DNA of 64,000 bases. It comes from CAZDWZ01 sp964509425 (GTDB lineage Bacteria > Bdellovibrionota_C > UBA2361 > SZUA-149 > CAZDWZ01). Shown piece by piece: positions 45,104 to 53,033 of the stretch (position 1 is the first letter of the stretch; every line of letters starts with the position of its first letter). Below the pieces are notes generated by a model. It saw nothing but the letters and a program-made list of their open reading frames with translations. It did not search any database and was not told where the DNA came from. The stretch is from positions 186,001-250,000 of the forward strand of contig CAZDWZ010000005.1 in NCBI GenBank assembly GCA_964509425.1. Direction: 5' to 3'. Made by a program: the position numbers and the translations under genes.

Positions 45104-45910
45104 ATGGGGAATGAGTGCGAGCTCGTAAATGAGCTCTTCTCTGAAATCGACGGAGGGCGAAGGCTTCGCTTGAACACATCACCGAAAGGATCGTTCCGGC
45201 TTCCGACCCACTGGGTTTCTCTATCTGAAACCCAATTTGTATTTTTATCCGCCTCACCGAATTCGTGTTGTCATCGCATTGTCTCAATCGGCAGGGTTGG
45301 ACTTAGTTTCGCGGACCATAACGCGCTCAAGCATTACGAAGTAATTGAGGAGCCTGTTTCTCTGGACGTCCGGCGATTGATCCAATTTTTCCAAACCGAT
45401 GCTCATGTATTCCTGCATCCGTGGAATGTAGCAGGAAGGCCGAAGCACGTTCTCCCCGCAGTTCTCACTCTTCGCGTTTCCACTCTCTTATTTGCGGAGC
45501 CGGTTCTTTCTGAAAGCCTGGTTGTCAACGACATTATCGTTGCGGGTGATATTTCTGGCGAGATGCAACCGCTGCACGATGAACGTTCCCGTGAGGTGGA
45601 ATGTACTCTCAGCATGTCATCGACTTTCTCGGAAATACCTCTCATTCGGTGGGCGGGACTGATCTCGCTTTTCTTCCTGAGAGATATTGGAAAATGGCCT
45701 TTCCTGATTGGCGTTGTTCTGATGATTGTTGGAGTCTCAGTGTTTCCGTGGATTCCACTGACCGGACGGGATGTAGCGATCATGCAGATCGGATTTCTCT
45801 TGGATGGAGTTGTGCTGTTCGTGGTTTTTCGGGAGATTGATTGCCCTAAGGCCAATAGAGCACAACCATTGCCGGAACCGAATGTGCTCCCGCTGAGCAT
45901 CCTGACCTAG
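45104..45910 (+). CDS. Hypothetical protein with C-terminal membrane helices
   Basis: Not recognised. About 268 residues from the ATG at 45104; the frame is open to 45035, inside the repeat arm. The first 185 residues are soluble and mixed; two hydrophobic helices follow near residues 185-235 (GLISLFFLRDIGKWPFLIGV, MQIGFLLDGVVLFVVF). The gene is bounded by inverted 70-bp arms, so it may have moved as a unit or sit on an inverted segment. Function unknown; moderate evidence that it is translated. Confidence 0.5.
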   Translation: MGNECELVNELFSEIDGGRRLRLNTSPKGSFRLPTHWVSLSETQFVFLSASPNSCCHRIVSIGRVGLSFADHNALKHYEVIEEPVSLDVRRLIQFFQTDAHVFLHPWNVAGRPKHVLPAVLTLRVSTLLFAEPVLSESLVVNDIIVAGDISGEMQPLHDERSREVECTLSMSSTFSEIPLIRWAGLISLFFLRDIGKWPFLIGVVLMIVGVSVFPWIPLTGRDVAIMQIGFLLDGVVLFVVFREIDCPKANRAQPLPEPNVLPLSILT

Positions 45911-46020
45911 CTTCCGCACATGTTGGGCCTCTTGAGCTTCTCGTCCTGCCGCTCTCGGAATGAAGTCCCCCTTCAATCTTCATGCTGTGAAAGGAGCAAT
46001 TAACAGGTAGTTGGCGATCA

Positions 46021-46094
46021 GGATTCACTAAGGATCGGCGGTCCGGCGGAGGATTGGTGTTTCCTCCGCCGGACGCGCGAACCTGAAGCGGTGC
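46021..46094 (+). repeat. 74-bp hairpin repeat, copy 1
   Basis: GGATTCACTAAGGATCGGCG to GAACCTGAAGCGGTGC, with a 13-base perfect stem GTCCGGCGGAGGA/TCCTCCGCCGGAC. The second copy, same orientation, is at 50176-50249 with four differences. The surrounding 45911-46226 gap holds this and the right 70-bp arm and no gene. Confidence 0.85.
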
Positions 46095-46128
46095 TCTAGT
46101 ACGACGTCTTTGAGAGTTCGAAGATCGG

Positions 46129-46198
46129 GCACATGAGACAAACTCCAAACAAATCGGAGATCCGACGCCTCAGGCGGGAGCAACGCCCATAACCACCC
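46129..46198 (-). repeat. 70-bp repeat, right arm of an inverted pair
   Basis: Reverse complement begins AGGGTGGTTATGGGCGTTGC and ends TTTGGAGTTTGTCTCATGTG, matching 44989-45058 closely. It carries an extra palindrome CGCCTCAGGCG. It lies just after the 74-bp repeat and just before the small secreted protein gene. Confidence 0.75.
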
Positions 46199-46232
46199 TG
46201 TCTTTTCGGAAATTGAATCTTTTAGGATGGCT

Positions 46233-46625
46233 ATGAAAGCAAGTTTACAACTCATTACAATTGCAATTTTATCTTCGATTTCTGCTGCCAGTTCACATGC
46301 AGCTGGACCGCCTCCAATCGAAGATCCAATCAATCGCGCCGGCATTCTCGCGGGCATCGACATCGTGCAACATTGCACCACGCCGTTGTTCTCGAACTCT
46401 GCGTCGACCGGATACGCAACATGCAACGATTGCATCCGGGAACTTTGCTATCGCACGTTCATGAATCCAGAGTTGTCAGATCCGTACTCTCAGGTCGACA
46501 TTTATTTATGCGAAGCAGATCGTAGAAACGCCGGGGCCTGCATCGCTTTTGGAGAATTCTTTTGCCCCGCTCCGATGGTGCGTCAACCGGAAGCCGTCGG
46601 AGGTATTCTCGACTTCGTCCCGTAG
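46233..46625 (+). CDS. Small secreted Cys-containing protein
   Basis: About 130 residues. A clear signal peptide (ASLQLITIAILSSISAASSHAAG) is followed by a short mature domain with six or seven Cys (CTTPLF, CNDCIRELC, CEADRRNAGACIAF, FCPAP) that probably form disulphides in the periplasm. I favour the ATG at 46233 because AGGA stands five bases before; ATG 46227 is in frame. No family recognised. Some of the membrane gene downstream could be co-expressed, but an 180-base gap separates them. Confidence 0.6.
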   Translation: MKASLQLITIAILSSISAASSHAAGPPPIEDPINRAGILAGIDIVQHCTTPLFSNSASTGYATCNDCIRELCYRTFMNPELSDPYSQVDIYLCEADRRNAGACIAFGEFFCPAPMVRQPEAVGGILDFVP

Positions 46626-46807
46626 GCGATCCATCATCAAGAGAGAAAGGATCGAGCGGCATTCGCTCCCTGAAGGAGAGCGCGAGTGCCGCTGCTTTTC
46701 CTTCTGCCGTGATTACACGCGAATCTCCCGCCGATTCCCTCGTGTGTTCAAGCACTCTTCACACTGAAACGGTATCCTGCCGGATCTCACGACACGGAGG
46801 ATTCGAG

Positions 46808-47869
46808 ATGAAACAAGCACTTAAGCTGGCGCTTCTTTTTCTTTCATTCACGTTCATTTGCCTGTCTGCTTGGGTCTTCTTCACCGCTCCCGGGGCGACG
46901 GTCACTTTCAATCGTAACCTTCATAAACTCGAGACGAGACCTTACGAAGTAAAATTCTGCCCGGCTGATGTCTCCGGGGGTCTTCTGGCCTTGCTCGATA
47001 CCGTCGCAGATTGGCGAATCCACTCCCGAGAGCCGAGAGATCCGGAGAGCGTCTGTTTCCCTTGGAACGCCGCCGTCGTAGCCGGGGCCATCGTCTCAAT
47101 GCTTTTTTCATTTCTCTTCACACGCTCTGCCCGTACTCACAATCGTCTCAATCGAATGCTCAGATTCAATTTCGCTGCTCTCGGTTTCTGTGCTCTCACG
47201 AGCCTCACGTTGGCCGTCTACATTTCGCTTGAGTATTGGAACTATGGCATTTGGCCTCCCGCTCTTAATCCCAAGGTCACCGAGGCGGTTCGCGTAGCTG
47301 CTTTCTCAGAATTTAATGTGTCGGGAGACATCGTGTCCGGTCGAAGTCTCAACCACATCGACGAGGAACTTCCTTTCATCGGTCGCGCCTATCGAAGTTT
47401 TGTCAGTCGGAAACTCCTCGACGGCGAAACATCGCGCTTCGAAGGAGAACGACTAAGGTCAATCCTCACGGCAATTCAATCATCCGGTGAACTTTTCGAG
47501 TCGACGACGGGGTACTCTTCAAGTTCGAGATTCAACGGTTACGCTCTTGAACTCCGAGCTCCAAACGGTGATCATTTCTACTTCGTAGAAGCGCTCGGCG
47601 GCCAAGTTTCAAATGACCATTATCCATTCTACGAGTTCACTGTGCATGGCAATGCACCGGACACACCACCTACCATCACTCACCGGAACCGCTTTTACTT
47701 CGATGTCGCCGGACTTGAAGGCATGACCGCCCTCGGCCTCGCTCTCGTCTTCACCATAACCGGAAACACCGCTTTCGCGCTGCTTCTCACACTCCAACTG
47801 ATCCTAAAGGCCGTGCCGAGAGCGGTTTCACGGAGAAGTTTTCTTCTCCTGGTACCGGGTTCATCCTGA
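46808..47869 (+). CDS. Hypothetical membrane protein
   Basis: Not recognised. 353 residues from ATG 46808 with GGAGG eight bases before; the frame is open to 46562 without a site. Four hydrophobic segments: an N-terminal anchor LALLFLSFTFICLSAWVFF, two helices near residues 90-145, and one near 310-340. A soluble domain of about 160 residues lies between the third and fourth and probably faces the periplasm. The last bases contain a 25-base sequence also found at 44940-44964. It sits in the orphan-gene island near the transposase. Confidence 0.6.
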   Translation: MKQALKLALLFLSFTFICLSAWVFFTAPGATVTFNRNLHKLETRPYEVKFCPADVSGGLLALLDTVADWRIHSREPRDPESVCFPWNAAVVAGAIVSMLFSFLFTRSARTHNRLNRMLRFNFAALGFCALTSLTLAVYISLEYWNYGIWPPALNPKVTEAVRVAAFSEFNVSGDIVSGRSLNHIDEELPFIGRAYRSFVSRKLLDGETSRFEGERLRSILTAIQSSGELFESTTGYSSSSRFNGYALELRAPNGDHFYFVEALGGQVSNDHYPFYEFTVHGNAPDTPPTITHRNRFYFDVAGLEGMTALGLALVFTITGNTAFALLLTLQLILKAVPRAVSRRSFLLLVPGSS

Positions 47870-48159
47870 GCCCCGAAGATTGCTGAGCGCGAATCGGCGT
47901 GAAGAATCTCGAAAATACAGTCAGAGCCTCTCTTCATAGCCTCAGTGCGTCCGATAAGTGTCTCCACAAAGCAAGCGCGAAACGCTCGATGATCCTCCAT
48001 TCCCTCACCGAGGAGCTGCAACGGAGCATCGAGGTCGATCCAATCTGCGCGGAGAAACGACGCGTAATCGATGAACAGCGTTAAAATATCAGCAGAGAGC
48101 AGGGGGTGGGGGCACTCGAGGAGCGTAAGCGAAATTTGGAGCGGTGAGGTGAAGTGAAA

Positions 48160-48177
48160 CTCGCCTAGCCAGGCGAG
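48160..48177. repeat. Hairpin over the transposase stop codon
   Basis: CTCGCCTAGCCAGGCGAG: seven-base perfect stem, four-base loop. The stop codon of the RAYT-like gene lies within it (CTA at 48165-48167 on the plus strand). Such hairpins near transposase gene ends may serve as recognition sites in this family. Confidence 0.65.
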
Positions 48178-49106
48178 AAAACGGGCGGTCGATAGGTCCC
48201 CGCCGGAAACTTCACATCAAGCTTTCCAAGCCGGTACAACTTCACCGCGACCTTGTATGCTTGGTAAATCGAGAAATACCATTCCAAGAAACGCTTCTTC
48301 GCCTCGGGACATTGGGTGAGAACCAGCGGGCGCTTGCTGTCTCTCTTACTCTTCTTCGTGGTCTTCGGCAGGCTACCAGGGACAGTGTTCAGCAGCTGCT
48401 CGCGTGTGAGAAACCCAAGGCCCTTCGCCTTCCGCTCCTTCACAAGCTCAACCCTCAGCTCTTCTCGCTTCTTGAGCATCAGCTTCTTGTACTGCCGCTG
48501 CGTGAGATGCTCATAGCCGGGAAGTCGCTTGAATTCTAAAACGTGCTCCGTCGTGAAGTCCTCAGGCTTCAGCTTCTTATTGAAGCGCTTTCGGTCTCTA
48601 TACGTTGCCCAGTCCACCCAACGGAGGATTCGCTTTCTGCCGTTGATGGCGTCATGAAAGGAGTTATATCCCGGATATTCGTCCGGAAATTCGCTGAGTC
48701 CGTGCTCTACGGCTTGGAGCGATGAGTACAAGAAATAGCTCTCGACATCCTGAGGAAGGGGAAGTGCCTGCTCCGAATAGCGTCTCTCGAATACTGGCCC
48801 ACCTTCGAAGCCATCAACAAAGTGTCGGACTCCTTCGGCAATCCGCGCGTTTAGGTCTCGATAGAAATGGCTCCGATTCAAGTTTGGAAACAGTGCCACC
48901 TCATGATGGTGGTTCCCCATGAGGCAATACGAATAGAGATCGACTCCGTACTTCTCCTGGTATCGAGCGAGGTGCGTGAGACAATGATTCTCGAGCTTCG
49001 GGTTGTTTACGAACCAGAGGCGAGAATTGATGGTCCGCGAGGTGATCAGGGACCAATAATCCGCACATTCGACGCGCAGGGGCTGAGACTGACGTTTGAG
49101 AGACAT
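48165..49106 (-). CDS. REP-associated (RAYT-like) Y1 transposase
   Basis: A 313-residue protein of the Y1_Tnp/IS200-like group. YGVDLYSYCLMGNHHHEVAL contains the HUH-type metal motif (here HHH), where the usual form is MPNHVHLL; the preceding segment opens with SRTINSRLWFVNN and the following with FHDAINGRKR. The catalytic Tyr should be in the DVESYFLYSSLQAVEHGL segment. RAYTs are single-copy transposases that mobilise REP hairpins rather than themselves. The gene stands alone among orphan genes and repeats. A sequence-specific hairpin lies at its 3' end. Confidence 0.85.
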   Translation of the reverse strand: MSLKRQSQPLRVECADYWSLITSRTINSRLWFVNNPKLENHCLTHLARYQEKYGVDLYSYCLMGNHHHEVALFPNLNRSHFYRDLNARIAEGVRHFVDGFEGGPVFERRYSEQALPLPQDVESYFLYSSLQAVEHGLSEFPDEYPGYNSFHDAINGRKRILRWVDWATYRDRKRFNKKLKPEDFTTEHVLEFKRLPGYEHLTQRQYKKLMLKKREELRVELVKERKAKGLGFLTREQLLNTVPGSLPKTTKKSKRDSKRPLVLTQCPEAKKRFLEWYFSIYQAYKVAVKLYRLGKLDVKFPAGTYRPPVFSPG

Positions 49107-49271
49107 TTCCGTTCCTGGGTTTGGTGGCCAGGAGTTCTATCGACGAAAGCTTCGGAAGTGTTTCCTCGGGATCGGACTTTTTTCGATTGGTAAGAGTTGG
49201 TGAATGAGATATCGGACGCCCTGAGGACATGTTGTCAGACGATTCCTTCGGGCCCCAGGAGAGTGAACCAA

Positions 49272-49856
49272 ATGACAAGATTCGAAAAATGGGTGTTCCG
49301 GATTGGTCTGGGCGGCGGATTCTTGCTTCTCGCATTCCTCTTTTTGGCGGAAGCGCTGGATATTCATAGATGCGTCGGCGACCGCGTCGAGATAATTCAC
49401 AGCATTCCTCTCAACGAGAGTGAATGGATTAGCCTTGGGACGCCAGCGATTGAAGCCGAAATTTCTGAGCGTTCCATAAGGGATGCAGTGGCGGATGAAC
49501 GCGCATTATTTCCTTTTGTTTCAGTTGGGAAGAGCACTGAAGAGAGAGTACTTCAGGCAAAAAATCGGTACATTCTAGTCAAAGCACCACGCGAAAGAAT
49601 ACGGGAAGTGTTCGGCGCGCTTGGAACACGGGAAAGGATTTCTCTTCATCTCGCCGTGCTAAATCGTCTTGCTTCGCTACAGGGATGCGCATTTTCAATG
49701 ATGCTGGAATTTTACGCTCACATGAGTGTCTTCGCCACTGACTCGAGAGATCTACTCGGAGTTCTCATCCCCGTTCGGTGGGGTATATACCTCATCCTCG
49801 GCTCGTTGGTGTTCCGCGCGCTTGTTGCGCGAAGGGAAAAAAAATTTGGCCCTTGA
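49272..49856 (+). CDS. Hypothetical membrane protein
   Basis: Not recognised. 194 residues from ATG 49272, with AGGAGAG about ten bases before. An N-terminal helix (VFRIGLGGGFLLLAFLFLAEAL) and a C-terminal helix (LIPVRWGIYLILGSLVFRALVA) enclose a soluble, probably periplasmic domain. It is divergent from the RAYT gene. Together with 45104, 46233 and 46808 it forms a set of unrelated orphan envelope genes. The gap that follows (49857-50271) holds a 74-bp repeat copy and no recognised gene. Confidence 0.55.
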   Translation: MTRFEKWVFRIGLGGGFLLLAFLFLAEALDIHRCVGDRVEIIHSIPLNESEWISLGTPAIEAEISERSIRDAVADERALFPFVSVGKSTEERVLQAKNRYILVKAPRERIREVFGALGTRERISLHLAVLNRLASLQGCAFSMMLEFYAHMSVFATDSRDLLGVLIPVRWGIYLILGSLVFRALVARREKKFGP

Positions 49857-50175
49857 TCTTGTCCTCCCCCCGATCTTCACATCCTCAGAGCGGAACGCCA
49901 CTTAGTTAAGCGGGACGGGTGGGAGAAGATTGTAAAAGATGCAGCGACTAGCACCCTTGGAGATACATTTTATAGCAAGTGGATACTCACGAGTTGAATT
50001 TTGCCCGCTGTCTTCCGCTTCAAGAAATCTCACCTTGCTTCCGTTTTTCGCGATCGCAGCAAAAACGGTTCTGTGATTTCATTCCGTTACAGCTTCACTA
50101 AGTGGCATTGCGCCTTAAGGACACTCTGTCTCGAAGATACGCTGCCTCGAAACTCCCGCAGACTAGCCGGGGTGC

Positions 50176-50249
50176 GGATTCACTAAGGATCGGCGGCCCG
50201 GCGGAGGATTGGTTATTCCTCCGCCGGACGCGCGAACCTGAAGCGGTGC
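50176..50249 (+). repeat. 74-bp hairpin repeat, copy 2
   Basis: Same sequence and orientation as 46021-46094, with four differences. The stem is CCGGCGGAGGA/TCCTCCGCCGG. It lies at the left edge of a GC-rich segment. Its CTAAGGATCGGC (50183-50194) has an exact inverted match at 51473-51484, on the far side of the oxidoreductase gene. Confidence 0.85.
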
Positions 50250-50271
50250 CGGGTCTCCGGACCGCATTGCG

Positions 50272-51405
50272 TCACAGCTCGGTGGTGTCGGGCGGCGTGA
50301 GCCACGCACTGTTCTGAGCTGACGACTGGTACATCGTGTCCACCGTGAGCGCCGGGAGAGCCGCGACGGCGAGTTCGAGCGGGTAGCTATCGGTTTCGCC
50401 CAACGCCCACTCGGCGAAGGCGCGGATGTTTTCGCGGTGGCCGGCGTGGCCGATGGCGAGCGGGTTGCTGGCGGCGTTCCCGGAGGCCGGAGTGCCGTGT
50501 TCGCGCATCATCTCGTCCGTCTCGGCCGCTTCGCCGAGGTCCCACAGCGTGAGGGCGTTCCCACTCACTTCGATCTTCCCCCGCGTGCCGTAGACCGCGA
50601 ACTTCTTCGCCCCGTCCCTCGCGCCGCCGGCCCCGGTGGTGCAGCCGATGGTCGCGAGCGAGCCGTCCCGCATCTGGAGCAAGACGGCGGCGGTGTCCTC
50701 GACGTCGATCTTCCCGAACCGCTCGTCGGTGCCGGTGTGGGCGAGGTTGGAGCAGATCGCGGTGAGCCGGGAGACCGGGTTCACGCCGGGAGCGAGCCGC
50801 ATCGCGCCCGAGGCGAGGAGGGTCAACTGTCCCACCTCGTGCAACGTCTGGTTCATCAGCACCCCGCCGTCGGAGGCCGCCTTGGCGCGCCAATCCGCCG
50901 AGTCGAAGTACGCCTTCCCGCGGAACCACGGCAGGTTCACCTGCCAGAGCAGGATGTTGCCGAGCCGGCCGGAGACGATCGCGTTTAGCGCCGCGCGGTA
51001 GACGGGGAGGTAGAAGTGCTGGAGGATGCCCCCCACCTTCGTGCCCGACTTCTTCGCGGCGTCGCGGAGCGCCTGCCACTCGGCGATGTTCATGACGAGG
51101 GGCTTCTCGCCGAGGTAGGCGACGCCGTTCTCGCAGCAGTCGATCCCGTTCTGGACGTGGCCACCGCTCCCCGAGCAGTCGATGGCGATGCGCGGCTTGG
51201 TCTGTTCGAGCATACGGCGGACGTTGTCGAAGCCGAGCACCGGCGTGCCGTCGGCGTTCGTGACCCCGGCCGCGAACTCCGCGGCCTTCCCCGGCGTGCG
51301 GCGGGACACGCCCACCAAGTTGAAGCCGAGGTCGGCGAGGGCGGGCACGACAGCGCTCTTCGCGATGCCCCCGGCGCCGATGATGGCGACAGTCGTACGT
51401 TGCAT
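50272..51405 (-). CDS. Gfo/Idh/MocA-family oxidoreductase, GC-rich
   Basis: A 377-residue cytoplasmic NAD(P)-dependent dehydrogenase. The Rossmann start is TTVAIIGAGGIAKSAVVPAL, with LGEKPLVMN giving the family's EKP Lys and the MNQTLHEVGQLTLLASG C-terminal region. No signal peptide, unlike the paralogue at 13030. Codons here end almost always in G or C, and the GC content is far above that of its neighbours on both sides, so it is a strong transfer candidate. Candidate substrates are sugars or inositols. The flanks carry matching inverted 12-mers. Confidence 0.88.
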   Translation of the reverse strand: MQRTTVAIIGAGGIAKSAVVPALADLGFNLVGVSRRTPGKAAEFAAGVTNADGTPVLGFDNVRRMLEQTKPRIAIDCSGSGGHVQNGIDCCENGVAYLGEKPLVMNIAEWQALRDAAKKSGTKVGGILQHFYLPVYRAALNAIVSGRLGNILLWQVNLPWFRGKAYFDSADWRAKAASDGGVLMNQTLHEVGQLTLLASGAMRLAPGVNPVSRLTAICSNLAHTGTDERFGKIDVEDTAAVLLQMRDGSLATIGCTTGAGGARDGAKKFAVYGTRGKIEVSGNALTLWDLGEAAETDEMMREHGTPASGNAASNPLAIGHAGHRENIRAFAEWALGETDSYPLELAVAALPALTVDTMYQSSAQNSAWLTPPDTTEL

Positions 51406-51478
51406 AACAGGGCCTCCTTCAGGCGACAGACACAGTGTGACGGTGAGTGAAGCTTCCTTGCAAAACCTGGCAGCCGAT

Positions 51479-51529
51479 CCTTAGCAGGCGAGAACGCCGC
51501 GTTCGTAAAATGCCGCGCGCCCGCTAAGG
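51479..51529. repeat. Inverted repeat at the right edge of the GC-rich segment
   Basis: CCTTAGCAGGCG at 51479-51490 faces CGCCCGCTAAGG at 51518-51529 (11 of 12). It is just upstream of the oxidoreductase gene and marks the end of the high-GC region. It overlaps the 12-base sequence that is inverted relative to 50183-50194. Confidence 0.6.
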
Positions 51530-51649
51530 AAGGTGAATCCGTAGACAAAAATAGAGAGTTGAGAAAAGAGCGAACTGGAAATCCGGGCGTTGTTTATCCT
51601 CTCCCGAAGTTCGAGGTCAATGCGGAGGCTGGAATTGCTTTAAACTTCG

Positions 51650-52663
51650 CTACTTGGCTGGGCGGATGTAGACAAGACTCTGCTCTGCAAGTTTGAGGAG
51701 TGTCTCGGGCGGCACTCCGAGATCAAATGCCAGAGCGAAGTTATCGATCAGTGACTTCCCGAATATCCCGGGATCATCGGACGCGATAACGAGGGGAAGC
51801 CCCTCGGCGATGAGCTGCGGAAGCGGATGAAGCTCTTTGGTCTTGATGCCGAGGGCGATATTGCTCCAAGGACAAACCTCGAGCGGAATTCCGGTCTTTT
51901 TTAGCTTGGCGACAAGCTCCGGATCCTCAAGCGCCGATATGCCGTGCCCGATGCGCTCTGGAGCTCCGGCATTAAGCGCATCCCAGATGCTCTCGCTTCC
52001 CTCCGTTTCTCCGGCATGAATGAGAACTGCGAAGCCTTCCGCCTTCGCTTGTTGAAACGCTTCGGTGAAATTTTTTGCGGGAAAGCCGTTTTCCAATCCG
52101 GCAAGCCCGATTGCCCGAACGTTGGCTCCAGAATTCCGCGCGCGGATCGCGTACTGAATCGTATCCGCCGCGGGTTGAGGACTGTTTCGCACGATGTCGA
52201 AAATCCAGGCTATGTGAACGCCGTAGGTTGCCCGAGCCAGGCGCTGGCCTTCGACCAGTCCGTCGAAGAGATCTTGAGGACTGATGTTCAAGGCCGTTAA
52301 TGTCGACGGGGTGACGTAAATCTCTGCCGCGATCACCCCGTCCTCAAAAGCGGCTGCCGCATAGCGTTCCGCGATCGTGGCGATATCTTTCGCGTCGCAA
52401 ATGCATTCTGAGATCTTCACATACAAGCGAATGAAATCCCGAAATGTGCCGCTTTCGAATGGCCCTTGACGGTGCTCTGGGAGGGGAGGCCGAATCTCGC
52501 GGCCGCCGGCGACAAAAACTGGAGTCTCCAAGGGAATATCGTTTTTTTCCGCGAGGGCGGTCAGAGTTTCTATATTCACGCTACCCTCCAAGTGGACATG
52601 GAGGTCCGCCTTCGGGGTATCTTTTAGCTTCGCTATGAAGTTATTCTTTTCCAAAGTTTCCAC
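51650..52663 (-). CDS. add: Adenosine deaminase
   Basis: Converts adenosine to inosine in purine salvage. The zinc ligands are visible: KADLHVHLEGS (HxH), FAVLIHAGETEG (His plus catalytic Glu), RIGHGISAL (His) and ASDDPGIFG (Asp pair). Length 337 matches bacterial ADA. The sequence LHVHLEGSV and the late CPWSNIALG (family form CPxSN) fit ADA better than adenine deaminase. A lone gene between the GC-rich segment and the wzt operon, transcribed away from the latter. Confidence 0.94.
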   Translation of the reverse strand: METLEKNNFIAKLKDTPKADLHVHLEGSVNIETLTALAEKNDIPLETPVFVAGGREIRPPLPEHRQGPFESGTFRDFIRLYVKISECICDAKDIATIAERYAAAAFEDGVIAAEIYVTPSTLTALNISPQDLFDGLVEGQRLARATYGVHIAWIFDIVRNSPQPAADTIQYAIRARNSGANVRAIGLAGLENGFPAKNFTEAFQQAKAEGFAVLIHAGETEGSESIWDALNAGAPERIGHGISALEDPELVAKLKKTGIPLEVCPWSNIALGIKTKELHPLPQLIAEGLPLVIASDDPGIFGKSLIDNFALAFDLGVPPETLLKLAEQSLVYIRPAK

Positions 52664-52803
52664 CGTCTATTTCTCAACAATCTTCGGTGACACCAAGAGG
52701 CGCTTAATCTATAGTGCCGGGCTCGGTGAATTCTTGAAATAGGTCAGGGTTCACCAGGCATCGCCCGCTCTAGATACGGATTGAGCGCGGCTTGGCCGGC
52801 AAT

Positions 52804-52955
52804 CTAGTGCCGCTTCCGCGAATTGAACGAATAACTCGTTTGATTCTTGCGGAACGCGAGGCGCAGCCGAGCCAGCAAGATCTAGTTCTTCAACACTATG
52901 GAAAACAGTGCCGAAGGCTCAAGTTTACGACATTTCTTACCGGTTGAAGCACTAG
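52804..52955 (+). repeat. CTAG-family structured repeat, copy 3 (upstream of wzt)
   Basis: CTAGTGCCGCTTCCGCG to GGTTGAAGCACTAG, with internal CTAGTT. The first hairpin is CGAATTGAACGA...TCGTTTGATTCTTGCGG, of different sequence from copies 1 and 2 but the same shape, followed by the conserved GCGAGGCGCAGCCGAGCCAG block. It lies 78 bases before the wzt start. The rest of 52664-53033 holds no gene. Confidence 0.82.
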
Positions 52956-53033
52956 TCTCCGTTCCATCCGGGCCACAGATGAGAATCAAATTTTGGTCGT
53001 TCAACTCGTGAACGAAGACTCGATGACCACCCT

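Noticed and set aside
50387..51079. Long overlapping ORFs in other frames of the GC-rich oxidoreductase
   Set aside because: High GC removes stop codons from all frames; only the minus-strand frame 50272-51405 has family motifs.
50176..51484. Integron gene cassette with attC site
   Set aside because: The hairpin lacks the paired RYYYAAC/GTTRRRY core sites expected of attC.
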